Assembly (NCBI GenBank): GCA_015061575.1 | Contig: SUWF01000021.1 | Span: forward strand, 1-54,311 | Reading direction: 5' to 3' | DNA length: 54,311 nucleotides | From: Lentisphaerota bacterium | GTDB lineage: Bacteria; Verrucomicrobiota; Lentisphaeria; Victivallales; Victivallaceae | Shown: positions 8,560-18,400 of the stretch, in pieces | Position numbering within the stretch: position 1 is the stretch's first letter | Layout of the letters: each line of letters starts with the position of its first letter | Translations under genes and position numbers: made by a program | The notes under the pieces: model-generated | The model's database searches: none | What the model was told of the DNA's origin: nothing | Seen by the model: the letters and a program-made list of their open reading frames with translations, nothing else

Positions 8560-9270
8560 ATGTATAAATATGTTGTGATTTTTCTAACAGGCATTGCCGC
8601 AGCGGCAGTTCACGCCAACAGTCCGCAATCAGCCGCTATCGGCCGCTGGGGATTTGATGCTATTGATAATAACCGCATTGCACCCGCTGTTGGCCAAGTC
8701 CAAGGCCGGGTAATGCCCAAAGGGGAATATTTGCTGATCGACGGCTTATCCGGCAAAGCCTTGCAGTTCGGCAGCAAAACCGGCGGAGTGATGCTGCCGA
8801 AAGTGCCGGTGGATTTTACTGAAAGTTTTACCATTGTCACCACCTTAAAAATGGACAAAGCGGCGGCTGAACCTAAAAACTACCGCAAATTCAAAGACAT
8901 CTGGGGCAACTGCGGAACCCGGGGCCCCGGAGCAAGATTGACGGTCTTTTACGGCGGCGTACAGTTTAATTCCGGCGACGGCAAAAAAAGCAACAGTGTT
9001 ATCACCAATCAGGCGGCTTACAAAATTCCGCTGGAAAAATTCTTTCAGCTGACCGTCACCTATAATGGCAGCGAAGTTATTATTTATGCGGACGGCAAAA
9101 AGATCGCCTCCAAGAATATGCAGGTAACCGCCTCCCGGCAGCCATTGTGTGTAGGCTCCTGCAATGGGTCAGCTTACGGTTTTATGGGAGCCGTTGATGA
9201 CCTGATAATTTACGACCGGGCATTGAGTGCCGAAGAAGTTGCAGCTTTAGCTCTGGATCAAACCAAATAA
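8560..9270 (+). CDS. Secreted LamG/concanavalin A-like lectin-fold protein
   Basis: 236 residues from the ATG at 8560 (AAGG at 9 nt). The same frame is open further upstream into the prepilin gene, but that start would overlap it by 200 bp and would remove the signal peptide. N-terminal signal peptide 'MYKYVVIFLTGIAAAAVHA'. The rest is one LamG-like jelly roll: 'IGRWGFD' and 'GLSGKALQFG' at the start, 'TESFTIVTTLK', 'FFQLTVTYNGSEVIIYADGK', and the typical ending 'GAVDDLIIYDRALSAEEV'. Such domains bind polysaccharides or act as laminarinase-like modules. No catalytic acid motif (ExDxE) was seen, so binding is the better guess. Probably periplasmic or cell-surface. Confidence 0.85.
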   Translation: MYKYVVIFLTGIAAAAVHANSPQSAAIGRWGFDAIDNNRIAPAVGQVQGRVMPKGEYLLIDGLSGKALQFGSKTGGVMLPKVPVDFTESFTIVTTLKMDKAAAEPKNYRKFKDIWGNCGTRGPGARLTVFYGGVQFNSGDGKKSNSVITNQAAYKIPLEKFFQLTVTYNGSEVIIYADGKKIASKNMQVTASRQPLCVGSCNGSAYGFMGAVDDLIIYDRALSAEEVAALALDQTK

Positions 9271-9286
9271 GTTGCGGGAGCCCTGT

Positions 9287-11614
9287 ATGCGGAAATTTTG
9301 GGTAAGCGTTTTTTTGCTGCTGACAACAATATCGTTAAAAGCTGAACGCAGTGCATCGGTAATATATTCTGATACGGAAGTGATGCTGGATGGCAAACTT
9401 AATGAGGCCTGCTGGCAGCAGAAATCATGGCAGCAGGATTTTACAATAACCAACACTGCCAATAAAGCAGTCGAACCCACTTTTTTCAAAGTGGTCAATA
9501 CTCCCCGCGGGATTTATGTGGCTGTTCAAGCCCATGATAAAAAAATAATAAGTAAGCTCCGCAAACACGATGAATCCGTATGGCACGATGATTCCATAGA
9601 AATAGTCGTTGCACCGACTGCCGAATTTCCCAGCGATGAAAACGTCCGTGAAGCGGCTCACTTTATTGTTAATGCCGACGGCAGCCGGTTTGATTCCTAC
9701 ATGACTGCCGGCAACGATAATTCGGCATGGGATCCGGCATGGAGTGCGGCAAGTCAGCGCACGGAACAGGGCTTTACGCTGGAAATTTTTCTGCCGTTTT
9801 CGCTTTTCAGTGACCGCAATATGGAGCCGGGAAAATGGCGCTTCAATTTACTGCGCACGCATAAAGGCGGCCAAGTCACGCTCTATTCGGCCTGGAATCC
9901 GGCCCGTTCGGCCAGCGACACCAGCAATTACGGAGTGCTGGAAAACATCCGCTTCAACCCGCACAGCTTTAAGCTGCAGCTTGGCACGTTGCGTTTCGGC
10001 AAAAGCGTGATCAATAATTCCGCATGTACCGTGCTGCAAATACCGTTCAAAGCCGAAAAAAACACTCTTTATGACGTTTCGGCCATGATTTACGCTCCGG
10101 ATAAAACCTTTGCCAACTTCGACCATTGTCAGGTGCAAAGCGATGCCAACGGAGTCGTCAACGCCCGCTTGAATGCCAATTTCAACACTTCGGGCAGTTG
10201 CCGGGTGCGGCTGGCGATCGCTGATGAAAACGGCAAGATCTTTGACCGGATGCTCTCGCTGCAAGCCCAGCTTGCCCCCATTGAGCTTACCGTCCTGCAC
10301 CCGGTCTACCGCAATACGCTGTTCAGCAGCGATCCGGACCGGAAAATCAAGCTGCGCTTGAAAATAGAGTCGCCGGACAAGCTCCGGGAAAACAGTTCAT
10401 TGCTGATCGAAACCAACGATGATTCCGGAAAAGTTTTTGACAGTCAAGTTGTCAGCAACCCGCCGCAAGTTTATGATTATATCGTGGATGTAAAAAATAT
10501 CCAACCGGGTATATTGACCGTGAAGTGCAGCATTGACCGGCAGAAAAACTGGGTGGTGCGCCACGAATTTTATATTGCGCCCCGGCGCAAAACCGGCAGC
10601 GAGGTTTATATTGCCAATAATGGCAATTTATTCATCAACGGCAAGCCTTTTATGGTGCGTGGCTTTATGGGGGCTTACAAAGATTTTGACGACATGCAGC
10701 AAGCCCAATGCAACACCGTACATTTTTACACTCTCAACCGGCAGGATATTCCCCAGATCATTGAACGGCTTGATCAGTGTCAAAAGCAGGGGCTTTACGC
10801 TATTTTGAGTCCTTTTTATAAAACTTCTGCCGGATTTTTTGGAGTTCGCCGCAACGGCAAAGAACATCCATTTTTTAACGCACTTGAGTTGGAACGTATG
10901 AGCAAACTTGTGGAGGCAATCAAAGACCACCCTGCTCTGCTTGGCTATTATACCTTTGATGAGCCGCGCGGCTCGGAGTGGATCGGAGAATTGGCCAAAA
11001 CTTATGATATATTGAAAAAGCTTGATCCGTATCACCCGGTTCTGGGCGCCGACAATGGAGCAGCCAGCTGCATAGAATTGCAGAAAGCATGTGATATTAT
11101 TGCGTTGGATATGTATTTGAATCCGGCGCATAACGGTGAACCGCTGCGGCCGGTAAGCATGATTTTGAACGCAGTGGAGCAAATCAACACTAATTTACTG
11201 CCGGGCAAGCTCCTGCTGTATGTACCGCAAGCCTACGACGTAGACAGCTTTATGCCGGCGGACTTTGTCCGCAAGCACCGTCCGCCGAGTGCTGCCGAAA
11301 GTGCAGCAACCGTGTTCGGTTCGCTGGCTGCCGGTGCAAGGGGGATCCTTGCTTATAAGATCGGCAATAAATCAGTGGTAAAACCGGGAGTGCGTCACAG
11401 CAATGCCGGGATCTATGCAGACGAAGTCCTGCGCAAAACATATCTGGAATACCTGATGCCGGAACTGGCCCGGAATGAGCAGTTTTTTCTGACGCCCGGC
11501 CCGGCGGCAGCGGCTCAAAACGGCAAACGCCAGATGGTGCGGATCATGCCCGATGGCACCAGGCGGAGTATGATCGTATCGGAAAAGAAAAATTATTCTA
11601 TTATATACAAATGA
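9287..11614 (+). CDS. Secreted putative glycosidase: CBM9-like domain plus TIM-barrel domain
   Basis: 775 residues from the ATG at 9287, with GGGAG 6 nt before it; a TTG five codons upstream overlaps this site and is rejected. Signal peptide 'MRKFWVSVFLLLTTISLKA'. Residues about 20-220 resemble the family 9-like carbohydrate-binding fold used as a front domain in many glycosidases ('LDGKLNEACWQ', 'VWHDDSIEIVV', 'WRFNLLRTHK'). A beta-rich linker follows. From about residue 440 there is a barrel opening typical of GH2/GH5-like enzymes: 'LFINGKPFMVRGF', 'FYTLNRQDIPQIIERLDQCQ', 'HPALLGYYTFDEP' (the Glu is a candidate catalytic acid) and 'DIIALDMY'. It lies 16 bp after the LamG gene. The substrate is unknown and no GH family was assigned with confidence. 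Confidence 0.75.
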   Translation: MRKFWVSVFLLLTTISLKAERSASVIYSDTEVMLDGKLNEACWQQKSWQQDFTITNTANKAVEPTFFKVVNTPRGIYVAVQAHDKKIISKLRKHDESVWHDDSIEIVVAPTAEFPSDENVREAAHFIVNADGSRFDSYMTAGNDNSAWDPAWSAASQRTEQGFTLEIFLPFSLFSDRNMEPGKWRFNLLRTHKGGQVTLYSAWNPARSASDTSNYGVLENIRFNPHSFKLQLGTLRFGKSVINNSACTVLQIPFKAEKNTLYDVSAMIYAPDKTFANFDHCQVQSDANGVVNARLNANFNTSGSCRVRLAIADENGKIFDRMLSLQAQLAPIELTVLHPVYRNTLFSSDPDRKIKLRLKIESPDKLRENSSLLIETNDDSGKVFDSQVVSNPPQVYDYIVDVKNIQPGILTVKCSIDRQKNWVVRHEFYIAPRRKTGSEVYIANNGNLFINGKPFMVRGFMGAYKDFDDMQQAQCNTVHFYTLNRQDIPQIIERLDQCQKQGLYAILSPFYKTSAGFFGVRRNGKEHPFFNALELERMSKLVEAIKDHPALLGYYTFDEPRGSEWIGELAKTYDILKKLDPYHPVLGADNGAASCIELQKACDIIALDMYLNPAHNGEPLRPVSMILNAVEQINTNLLPGKLLLYVPQAYDVDSFMPADFVRKHRPPSAAESAATVFGSLAAGARGILAYKIGNKSVVKPGVRHSNAGIYADEVLRKTYLEYLMPELARNEQFFLTPGPAAAAQNGKRQMVRIMPDGTRRSMIVSEKKNYSIIYK

Positions 11615-11624
11615 GTTTATAACG

Positions 11625-13589
11625 ATGAAAAAGTGTTCTTCAATACCGTTTCCTCCCGAACTGAAAAATGTCACCTGGAGCATGCAAGCAGGTGATCTGC
11701 AGAATAACACGATCGAGCTGAAAGCAGATATGATGAAAAAGCAGCAGCTTTTTCAAACCGGAGAAAACTCTTACACCAGAGTTTATTCCGGCAGCGAACT
11801 GCTGGGCAGAGATTTTACTGTGCGTGAAGATTGGCGCCTTGATGACGCTGGCCGTTGGGCCGGCAAATTGGAATTTTCCGGCAACACCAGCAAGCTTTAT
11901 ATTGAAGAAGTGCATTTTCCCTGTATAACCATGCCTTTTCCGCAGGAAGGCATCAGAGTGCTGGTGGGAGTTTCCCAAGGCTGGGTTTACACTTTTAACG
12001 CCGATCATGAGGACGGCGTGCTGGCATCGGGTGCATTTGGTTCGATGCGGCTGACCGCAGCTTTTGCCAACGGCCGGGGAGTATATGCTGACTGCCGGGA
12101 CGAAAGCAATCAGCTGCACGACTTCCTCTGGCGCAAAAAAGGCGATACTTTGGAATATCACAGTGTACATTTTCTGCCCTGCGCTCCCCGTTACCGCAAA
12201 AGCAGCAAAATCAAATTTGAAAATTCTATCGTCACCTTTGACGGCGACTGGTACGAAGCAGCACAAATCTATCGCAAATGGGCCCTTACCACCCGCAATT
12301 ATAAAAACCGCATCCGCAACAACCGTCAGCGGGATCTGGCATTGTGGCTGTGGAACCGCGGTGACAGTGAGCATGTTATCCAACCGGCAGAACGGCTTGC
12401 CAAAGATTGCGGAGTTCCGGTCGCCTTGGATTGGTACTGGTGGCACAACAACCCCTATGATACCAATTATCCCAATTTCTGGCCGCCCCGGGAAGGTGAA
12501 GCGGTATTCAAAAAAGCTCAACAACGGCTCAAAGACCAGGGTATATACTGTCAGGTTTACATCAACGGTCTGACCTGGGACGTGGATCTGGAAGGTTTTG
12601 AATCCGACGGCGGCTTGGATTCAGCGGTAGTTGACCGGGATGGCAAAGTTCACGCAGTGGAGTTCAACTGCTACACCCACCACCGTTTGGGATATATGTG
12701 CGGCGAAGGCGATATTTTCAAAAAACGCATGATGGAACTTGTTGATCATCTGGTCGAGGCCGGTCTGCCGGGCATATATATGGATATGATTGGCTGTGCA
12801 GCATTGCACCCCTGTTACAACCGCAAGCACCATCATGCTCCCGGCGGAGGCAGTTATCAGGCGCGCGGATACCGGAAAATGATCAAAGATATCCGTAAAA
12901 AATATCCGCATTTGCAGCTTTCGACCGAAAACTGCAACGAAATTTTCATGGATTGTTTTGAATCCGGCATCATCCTGTCGCCCAGCATGGAACGCTGCTG
13001 CAATCAGGAGTGGATAGACAGTTTCCCGGTATTCACAGCCGTCTACCACGGCGCCAACACGCTTTTCGGCAACTACGCATTGCTGGATGGGATTCCGCCG
13101 TGGGATCCATTATGGCCGCCGCGCGACCGCTGGAAAAACGAAGAAGACTGGCACGCTGTATGTCCTGATCAGTTTGCGCTGGAGCTGGCTCGCACGGTCA
13201 GCTGGGGTATGCAGCCAACGGTATGCAACATAACCATGGAACAGATCAACGATCCCAAATACGCCGAAGATTATCAGTGGATCGTGGATATTTCCCGCTT
13301 TTATTACCAGAACCGTCAATATCTTTATGATGGCACGCTGCTTGATCCATCCGGGTTTGAGTGCAGAAATATTCCGGTGAAATTCCTGCAGCGGGGACTA
13401 TTTACCACCGAAGAAAAGAAAAATATCATGCTGCGTGAACGTCCGGCAGTATTCCATAATTTGTGGCAGGCTCCGGACGGCAGGCAGGCGTTGATATTGA
13501 TAAACTATACCCGGCAGGAACAGCAATGCCGCTGGCACAACAGGGAATTTAACTTACCGCCCCGCAGTTGTCACGCTATAGAGCTTTGA
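11625..13589 (+). CDS. Putative glycoside hydrolase with DUF6259-like TIM barrel
   Basis: 654 residues, starting 10 bp after the previous gene. No signal peptide is visible, so it may act in the cytosol. The N-terminal 200 residues are a beta-sandwich. The barrel begins near residue 230 with 'LALWLWNRGDSEHV' and continues with 'VALDWYWWHNNPYDTNYPNF', 'GIYCQVYINGLTWDVD', 'GLPGIYMDMIGCAALHPCYN' (Asp candidate nucleophile), 'STENCNEIFMDCF' (Glu candidate) and a small C-terminal beta domain. This layout resembles DUF6259/GH101-neighbourhood proteins; I cannot confirm the family without a profile search. It is the last gene of the IclR-headed operon, followed by a strong terminator, and probably works with the two upstream proteins on one polysaccharide. 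Confidence 0.7.
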   Translation: MKKCSSIPFPPELKNVTWSMQAGDLQNNTIELKADMMKKQQLFQTGENSYTRVYSGSELLGRDFTVREDWRLDDAGRWAGKLEFSGNTSKLYIEEVHFPCITMPFPQEGIRVLVGVSQGWVYTFNADHEDGVLASGAFGSMRLTAAFANGRGVYADCRDESNQLHDFLWRKKGDTLEYHSVHFLPCAPRYRKSSKIKFENSIVTFDGDWYEAAQIYRKWALTTRNYKNRIRNNRQRDLALWLWNRGDSEHVIQPAERLAKDCGVPVALDWYWWHNNPYDTNYPNFWPPREGEAVFKKAQQRLKDQGIYCQVYINGLTWDVDLEGFESDGGLDSAVVDRDGKVHAVEFNCYTHHRLGYMCGEGDIFKKRMMELVDHLVEAGLPGIYMDMIGCAALHPCYNRKHHHAPGGGSYQARGYRKMIKDIRKKYPHLQLSTENCNEIFMDCFESGIILSPSMERCCNQEWIDSFPVFTAVYHGANTLFGNYALLDGIPPWDPLWPPRDRWKNEEDWHAVCPDQFALELARTVSWGMQPTVCNITMEQINDPKYAEDYQWIVDISRFYYQNRQYLYDGTLLDPSGFECRNIPVKFLQRGLFTTEEKKNIMLRERPAVFHNLWQAPDGRQALILINYTRQEQQCRWHNREFNLPPRSCHAIEL

Positions 13590-13614
13590 TTTTACCGGTT
13601 TTATTTACTTGAAA

Positions 13615-13657
13615 CGCTGCGGCAAATACAGTTTTTTTTTTGCCGCAGCGCCTTTTT
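13615..13657 (+). terminator. Intrinsic terminator closing the IclR-headed operon
   Basis: A perfect 12-bp stem, CGCTGCGGCAAA with TTTGCCGCAGCG, is followed by CC and TTTTT. It lies 25 bp after the stop codon at 13589. Confidence 0.85.
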
Positions 13658-13742
13658 CTGTACAATTTTCCGGCACCCCGTTATTCAAGCATCGGGTCTG
13701 CTTATTGGGAACAAATAATAGAAAAGTGTTGTTGATTAAATA

Positions 13743-13770
13743 TTGAAAAAATCAATTTTAGTGCTATATC
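13743..13770 (+). promoter_or_regulatory. Possible promoter of the second glycan operon
   Basis: TTGAAA, a 16-bp spacer and TATATC lie 62 bp before the prepilin-like ATG, downstream of a terminator. The surroundings are AT-rich, so the call is modest. Confidence 0.4.
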
Positions 13771-13832
13771 AATTACTTTACTATAAGCTTTTATCAACAG
13801 ACTGTAAACATAATAAAAGAAAGAGAGAAAAC

Positions 13833-14576
13833 ATGAAGTCTTACAATCGCAAACAATTCACCTTGATCGAACTCTTGGTTGTAATTGCTATCATTGCAAT
13901 TTTGGCAGCCATGCTGCTGCCGGCTTTGAGCGCCGCCCGTGAGCGGGCCCGGGCCGCAACTTGTACCGGCAACCTCAAACAAAACGGGTTGGCTTTTGCC
14001 AACTACGAAATCGACAATAATGGCTGGATAGGCTTAAACTACTATAAAGGCAGCGGCTCCAGCCGCCGCTGGGCTGACTATCTCTACGGCAAATACAATG
14101 AAGATGATTTTAATGATATCGCCGGCGAAACTGTCCGCTGCCCGTCAGTAGCGCACCCGGCCGGGGTCAATAAAAATCATCAGACCTATGCATACGGCGC
14201 TTTGGGCTATATGCCTGTATACAATGGCATCGGACACAAATTCGTGGAAAACGGCAGCAATGGTTTCAGCTCTGCAGATGGTTCGGTGACCGCCAGCTTG
14301 TTTGTCAATCCCGGAGCAATGAACGATTCCACGATCTTCCCGCTGCTGGCTGACAGTTTGTATGATTACGGCGGGACTATCGGACTGGCCCAAAGCTACA
14401 TCATCAACAAAACCGGCGAAAAAGGCGGCAGCTTGAATCTTGTTCACGGCAAAAATGCCAATGCTGTTTTTGCCGACGGCCACTGTGGAACTGTACAGAA
14501 AGAAAATGCTTACGATTACGGTTTTGCCACCTATTTTGAACAAGGCAGCACTGCAAAAGCCAACAGTCCCCAATAA
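13833..14576 (+). CDS. Prepilin-type N-terminal cleavage/methylation protein (second copy)
   Basis: 247 residues from the ATG at 13833, preceded by an AGAGAG-type ribosome binding site. A longer in-frame start would place 30 lysine-rich residues before the leader and has no ribosome binding site. Leader '[17 protein letters not shown]' and helix '[20 protein letters not shown]' match the protein at 7758 almost exactly, including the unusual residue (Gln) in place of Gly before Phe. The remainder diverges and ends with '[19 protein letters not shown]', the H-X9-DG-like block. It probably heads the operon that continues with the HEAT/sugar-binding and 1053-residue genes. Exported and membrane-anchored; function unknown. 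Confidence 0.88.
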   Translation: MKSYNRKQFTLIELLVVIAIIAILAAMLLPALSAARERARAATCTGNLKQNGLAFANYEIDNNGWIGLNYYKGSGSSRRWADYLYGKYNEDDFNDIAGETVRCPSVAHPAGVNKNHQTYAYGALGYMPVYNGIGHKFVENGSNGFSSADGSVTASLFVNPGAMNDSTIFPLLADSLYDYGGTIGLAQSYIINKTGEKGGSLNLVHGKNANAVFADGHCGTVQKENAYDYGFATYFEQGSTAKANSPQ

Positions 14577-14596
14577 GCCAACAGGAATACAAAATA

Positions 14597-15469
14597 ATGA
14601 AAAAGCTGCTGACATGGTGTGTTTTTCTGCTGATGGTCATATTACAAGGCAATGATATAAGCAACCGGCAGAAATTCTTCCGCACAGTACACAAACAACC
14701 GTCTGCAGCTGCAAATTTTTTGCAGGATCCTGACCCGGAGATCCGGCGTTATGCGCTTTTTCTGGTGATCGAAAATTATCCGGAAAAAGCCGCATTGCCG
14801 ATCGAACGGGCCCTGGGCGATACTTACGAAACAGTGCGCTTGACTGCAACCGCCGCCCTGGCTAAAAAAATCGATCTGCACCCGCAGGGTATGAAACTTT
14901 TGCAAAAAATCGCCCTGCAGGATAAATCACAGCAGATCCGGGAGATCGCTGTAGCAGCCACCTGGCCGTTCCATCGTCAGATCAAACTGCTGCGTAATGA
15001 TCCAACGTGGGATTATGAAGTCAAAGTCCAGGAAGTAATCCCGCTGGAAAAACTGCCATGGCGTTTTATTACTGATCCGCTGCAGGAGGGACATCTGAAA
15101 AATTATTTCCATCCGGATGCCGATACCTCCCGTTGGCTCCCTATAAAAATGGGAGCCTGGGAAACGCAGGGATTTGCCGATTACAATGGGGTGGCGTGGT
15201 ATCAAATCAAGTTTACCATGCCGGAAAAAATCGACAGCAACGCTGTGGAAGTCCACTTTGACGCCGTTGATGAGTCAACCTGGGTGTGGATGAACGGCGT
15301 TTATCTGGGCAAACACGACAAAGGCCCGGAAGGTTGGCAGGAACCTTTTGCCATGGACTGTACCAAAGAGATCCGCTGGGGCAAAGAAAATACCCTGACC
15401 GTAAGGGTCTATGATGCAGCTTATGCCGGCGGTATTTATAAGCCGCTGCGTATTGAAATACTCAAATAA
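14597..15469 (+). CDS. Exported HEAT-like repeat protein with C-terminal galactose-binding-like domain
   Basis: 290 residues. Signal-like N-terminus 'MKKLLTWCVFLLMVILQG'. Residues about 35-130 form three HEAT/PBS-like helical repeats ('LQDPDPEIRRYALFLVIEN', 'ALGDTYETVRLTATAALAKK', 'DKSQQIREIAVAATWPFHR'). Residues about 165-290 form a beta-sandwich with the marks of a GH2 N-terminal sugar-binding domain: 'YNGVAWYQIKFTMPE', 'VEVHFDAVDESTWVWMNGVY', 'LGKHDKGPEGW', 'NTLTVRVYD'. No catalytic domain follows, so it looks like a carbohydrate-binding accessory protein of the periplasm or surface. It lies 20 bp after the prepilin-like gene and 18 bp before the large GH-like gene. Confidence 0.72.
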   Translation: MKKLLTWCVFLLMVILQGNDISNRQKFFRTVHKQPSAAANFLQDPDPEIRRYALFLVIENYPEKAALPIERALGDTYETVRLTATAALAKKIDLHPQGMKLLQKIALQDKSQQIREIAVAATWPFHRQIKLLRNDPTWDYEVKVQEVIPLEKLPWRFITDPLQEGHLKNYFHPDADTSRWLPIKMGAWETQGFADYNGVAWYQIKFTMPEKIDSNAVEVHFDAVDESTWVWMNGVYLGKHDKGPEGWQEPFAMDCTKEIRWGKENTLTVRVYDAAYAGGIYKPLRIEILK

Positions 15470-15487
15470 ATCCACCAGACAGCAATT

Positions 15488-18400
15488 ATGAAAATAGTTA
15501 TTACTCTTATTGTCAGTATATTTTGCCTTACATCGCTATTCTCCGCCGACAACTCAATAGTTGCTCAATGGGATTTCAGCCGTCCTGACGTGTTGAAACA
15601 ACAATATCCGCCGCTACTGCGCGGTCAAAGCAAGATCATCAATGGAGCTTTGATCTCGCATAATCCGGCGTTGGATCAGCCAGGTGGAGCGATGATCAAA
15701 AGCCATCCGGCGCTGACTCCGCGCAATGCGTTCAGAATTGAAGCAGTCATTGCATTGGCTGAAAATTTCAAAACCACCCAGAATTGGTTTATGATCTACG
15801 ACAGCAAATATGTTGCCCTGCCCCGCAATCCCCAGCAAAATAAACTCTACAACCGTGGATTCATGCTCTACTTGCAGCGGCGCACCCCCGGAGAATACCG
15901 CTTGGGCGCAGCGTTCGGTTTTGGCAGCAGCAGCGTGCTGGCATTCAGCAAAAACTTCCGTATGGCCACCGGCTGCGATACCCGTATAGCTATGACCTTT
16001 GATGCTATCGGAAAAGTTGTTTTTTATGTAAATGATACACTGATCAGCAGCGCATCGGTTCCCGGCGGCGTGTTGGCTGCAGCTCAAGTAAATCCGGTGC
16101 TGGGCGACCGGGTGGGCGCAAATTACGCAGCGCTGGGCGGAAACATCAAAAAAATCACCATTCAAGATATGCCATATCAACCGATCGTACTTCAGCTGGA
16201 TCCGGCCAAACGCCGGGTTTTTGAACGGGGTGAAAAAAATGCAGCCGTATTTTTGCGGCTGGAAAATTATTCGGTACAAAGCTTGAAAAATGTCATCATT
16301 TCTGTTGCCGCCAATAAGCAAATCATCAAACGTGAAAAAATTTCTGAACTGCCGCCCAACAGTCGTAAAAGTATAAAAGTTTGTTTGGACAGCTACCTGC
16401 TGCCCGGTGATTATGCTTTACATATCAAAGCCGTTTGCAGCGGCAAACTTCTGACAGACCACCAGAGCAGTTACACCATTGTGCCCAAATACGGCGATTT
16501 TATGCCGGTGATCATGTGGGGAACACTCTATAAACCGGCCTTGTTGAAAAAATATGGTTTTACTCACCAGATACTGCATTTTTTTCCGCCTCAGGGAAAA
16601 TTTTCGCCCGCCAGTTTGAACCGGATCATTCCGCAGCTGGATGAACATTTGCAAGCCGGACTTTACTCGGTGGGCACGTTACATGCGCACTATCGTTTTT
16701 TGCGTGCCAACCGCCACTTGCGCACGGATCGCAGCGGCAAAGCTTATCCCCGGAAAAATCTTGAAGCCTCGCACCCGGATGTGCGCAAGGAATTTGCCGA
16801 AGCTGCCTTTGAAACCGCCAGCGCCATAGCCGATCACCCCGCTTTTGACGGTTGTTTGATCAACAGCGAAGTGCGTGACGGCTCCCAACCTTCGTTCGGC
16901 AGCGGCGTGGAACCGGCAGCATTCAAAAAATTTGCCAATTACGATATCCCGGTAACGATTTCCGGAAAAACTCCGCCGGAATACCGCAATGACGCCAATT
17001 TTCCCTGGCACCGGGTGATCAAAAACTCCCGGCCGGATTTGACTTTTTTGCGTTGGTTCTGGCAGCAGGGCGATGGGTGGAATCCATTGCAGACATTATT
17101 ATCGCAAACCTTGCATAAAGCGGTGAAAGGTCATGAACACAAAGCTCGGTTCTTTACTTTTTACGACCCGGTGACCCGTACGCCGCCGCTGTGGGGCTCC
17201 GGAGGCGATGTGGATATGATCAGTCAATGGACTTATGTCTATCCGGATCCGATCAAAATCGGCCAGACGACCGACGAAGTAATTGCTATGGCTCAGGGAA
17301 ATCCACGCCAGAAAATAGCCAGTATGACTCAAGCTATATGGTATCGCAGTCAAACTGCGCCGCAGAATAAAAAGGTAAAAAATCCTCCGGAGTGGCTCAA
17401 ATGGGAACCCAAGGCCGCTTTTGTCAGCATTGCACCAGATGCACTGCGGGAAGCGTTATGGGTAAAAATCTCCCGGCGGCTGGATGCGATCATGTATCAC
17501 GGAGTAGGATCGCTGATCGAACGCACTGACCACTGGGGATACCGTTTTACCAATACGCAAAGCCGGGAAGTACTCAAAGAGTTGGCTGAAAATGTTATTC
17601 AGCCGCTGGGGCCGATGCTGAAAAAAGTTCCGGAACGGCCGCTGGAAGTCGCTATTCTCGAAAACTTTCCCAGCAGTTTATACGCAGCCCGCCACTATCC
17701 GCTGGGCTGGGGCCGGGGGTGGACAGCGGATCTGCATATGGCATTGCAATGGGCGCATTTGCAGCCGGGGATCATCTACGACGAGCATCTGCTGAACAAT
17801 ATCAACACCGGAAGTTTAAAAGTGCTCTTGCTGCCCGGCTTGGAAGTCATCACTGAAGATGTATTGAAAAAACTCAATGAATTACGCCAGCAAGGGGTGA
17901 TTTTGATCGGAGATGAATTTACCACCCCGGCCTTGATGCTCGACCACCGCCTTAAATCGGTAAATCGCAAGACCAACGATCCGCTTGGCTCCAAAGCCGA
18001 GCTGCAAAAGCTGGGCCGGGAAATCGCTTCAGTTTTATCCAAACACGTTACGGTAAACGCAAGTGCTTCCAATCAGGATCTGGTCGTCCGCCAACGGGGC
18101 AGCAACAGCGCAGATTACGTTTTTGTGGTCAACGACAAACGTACCTTCGGCGATTATATCGGCCAATGGAAACTGGTTCCGGAAAAGGGCTTGGCCAACT
18201 CTGGCAGCGTTACAGTAAATCACACGGCTGCGGCAGCTTATGATCTGGTGCTGCATCAAGCGATCAAACTGAATAAGCAAAAGGATTCATGCAGTTTCGA
18301 TGTACACTTACCGCCGGGCGGCGGCAGTTTGGTTCTGCTGCTGGAAAAATCTATTGAGCAGCTCCAACTCACCGTTCCTGAAAATATCGCCCGGGGACAA

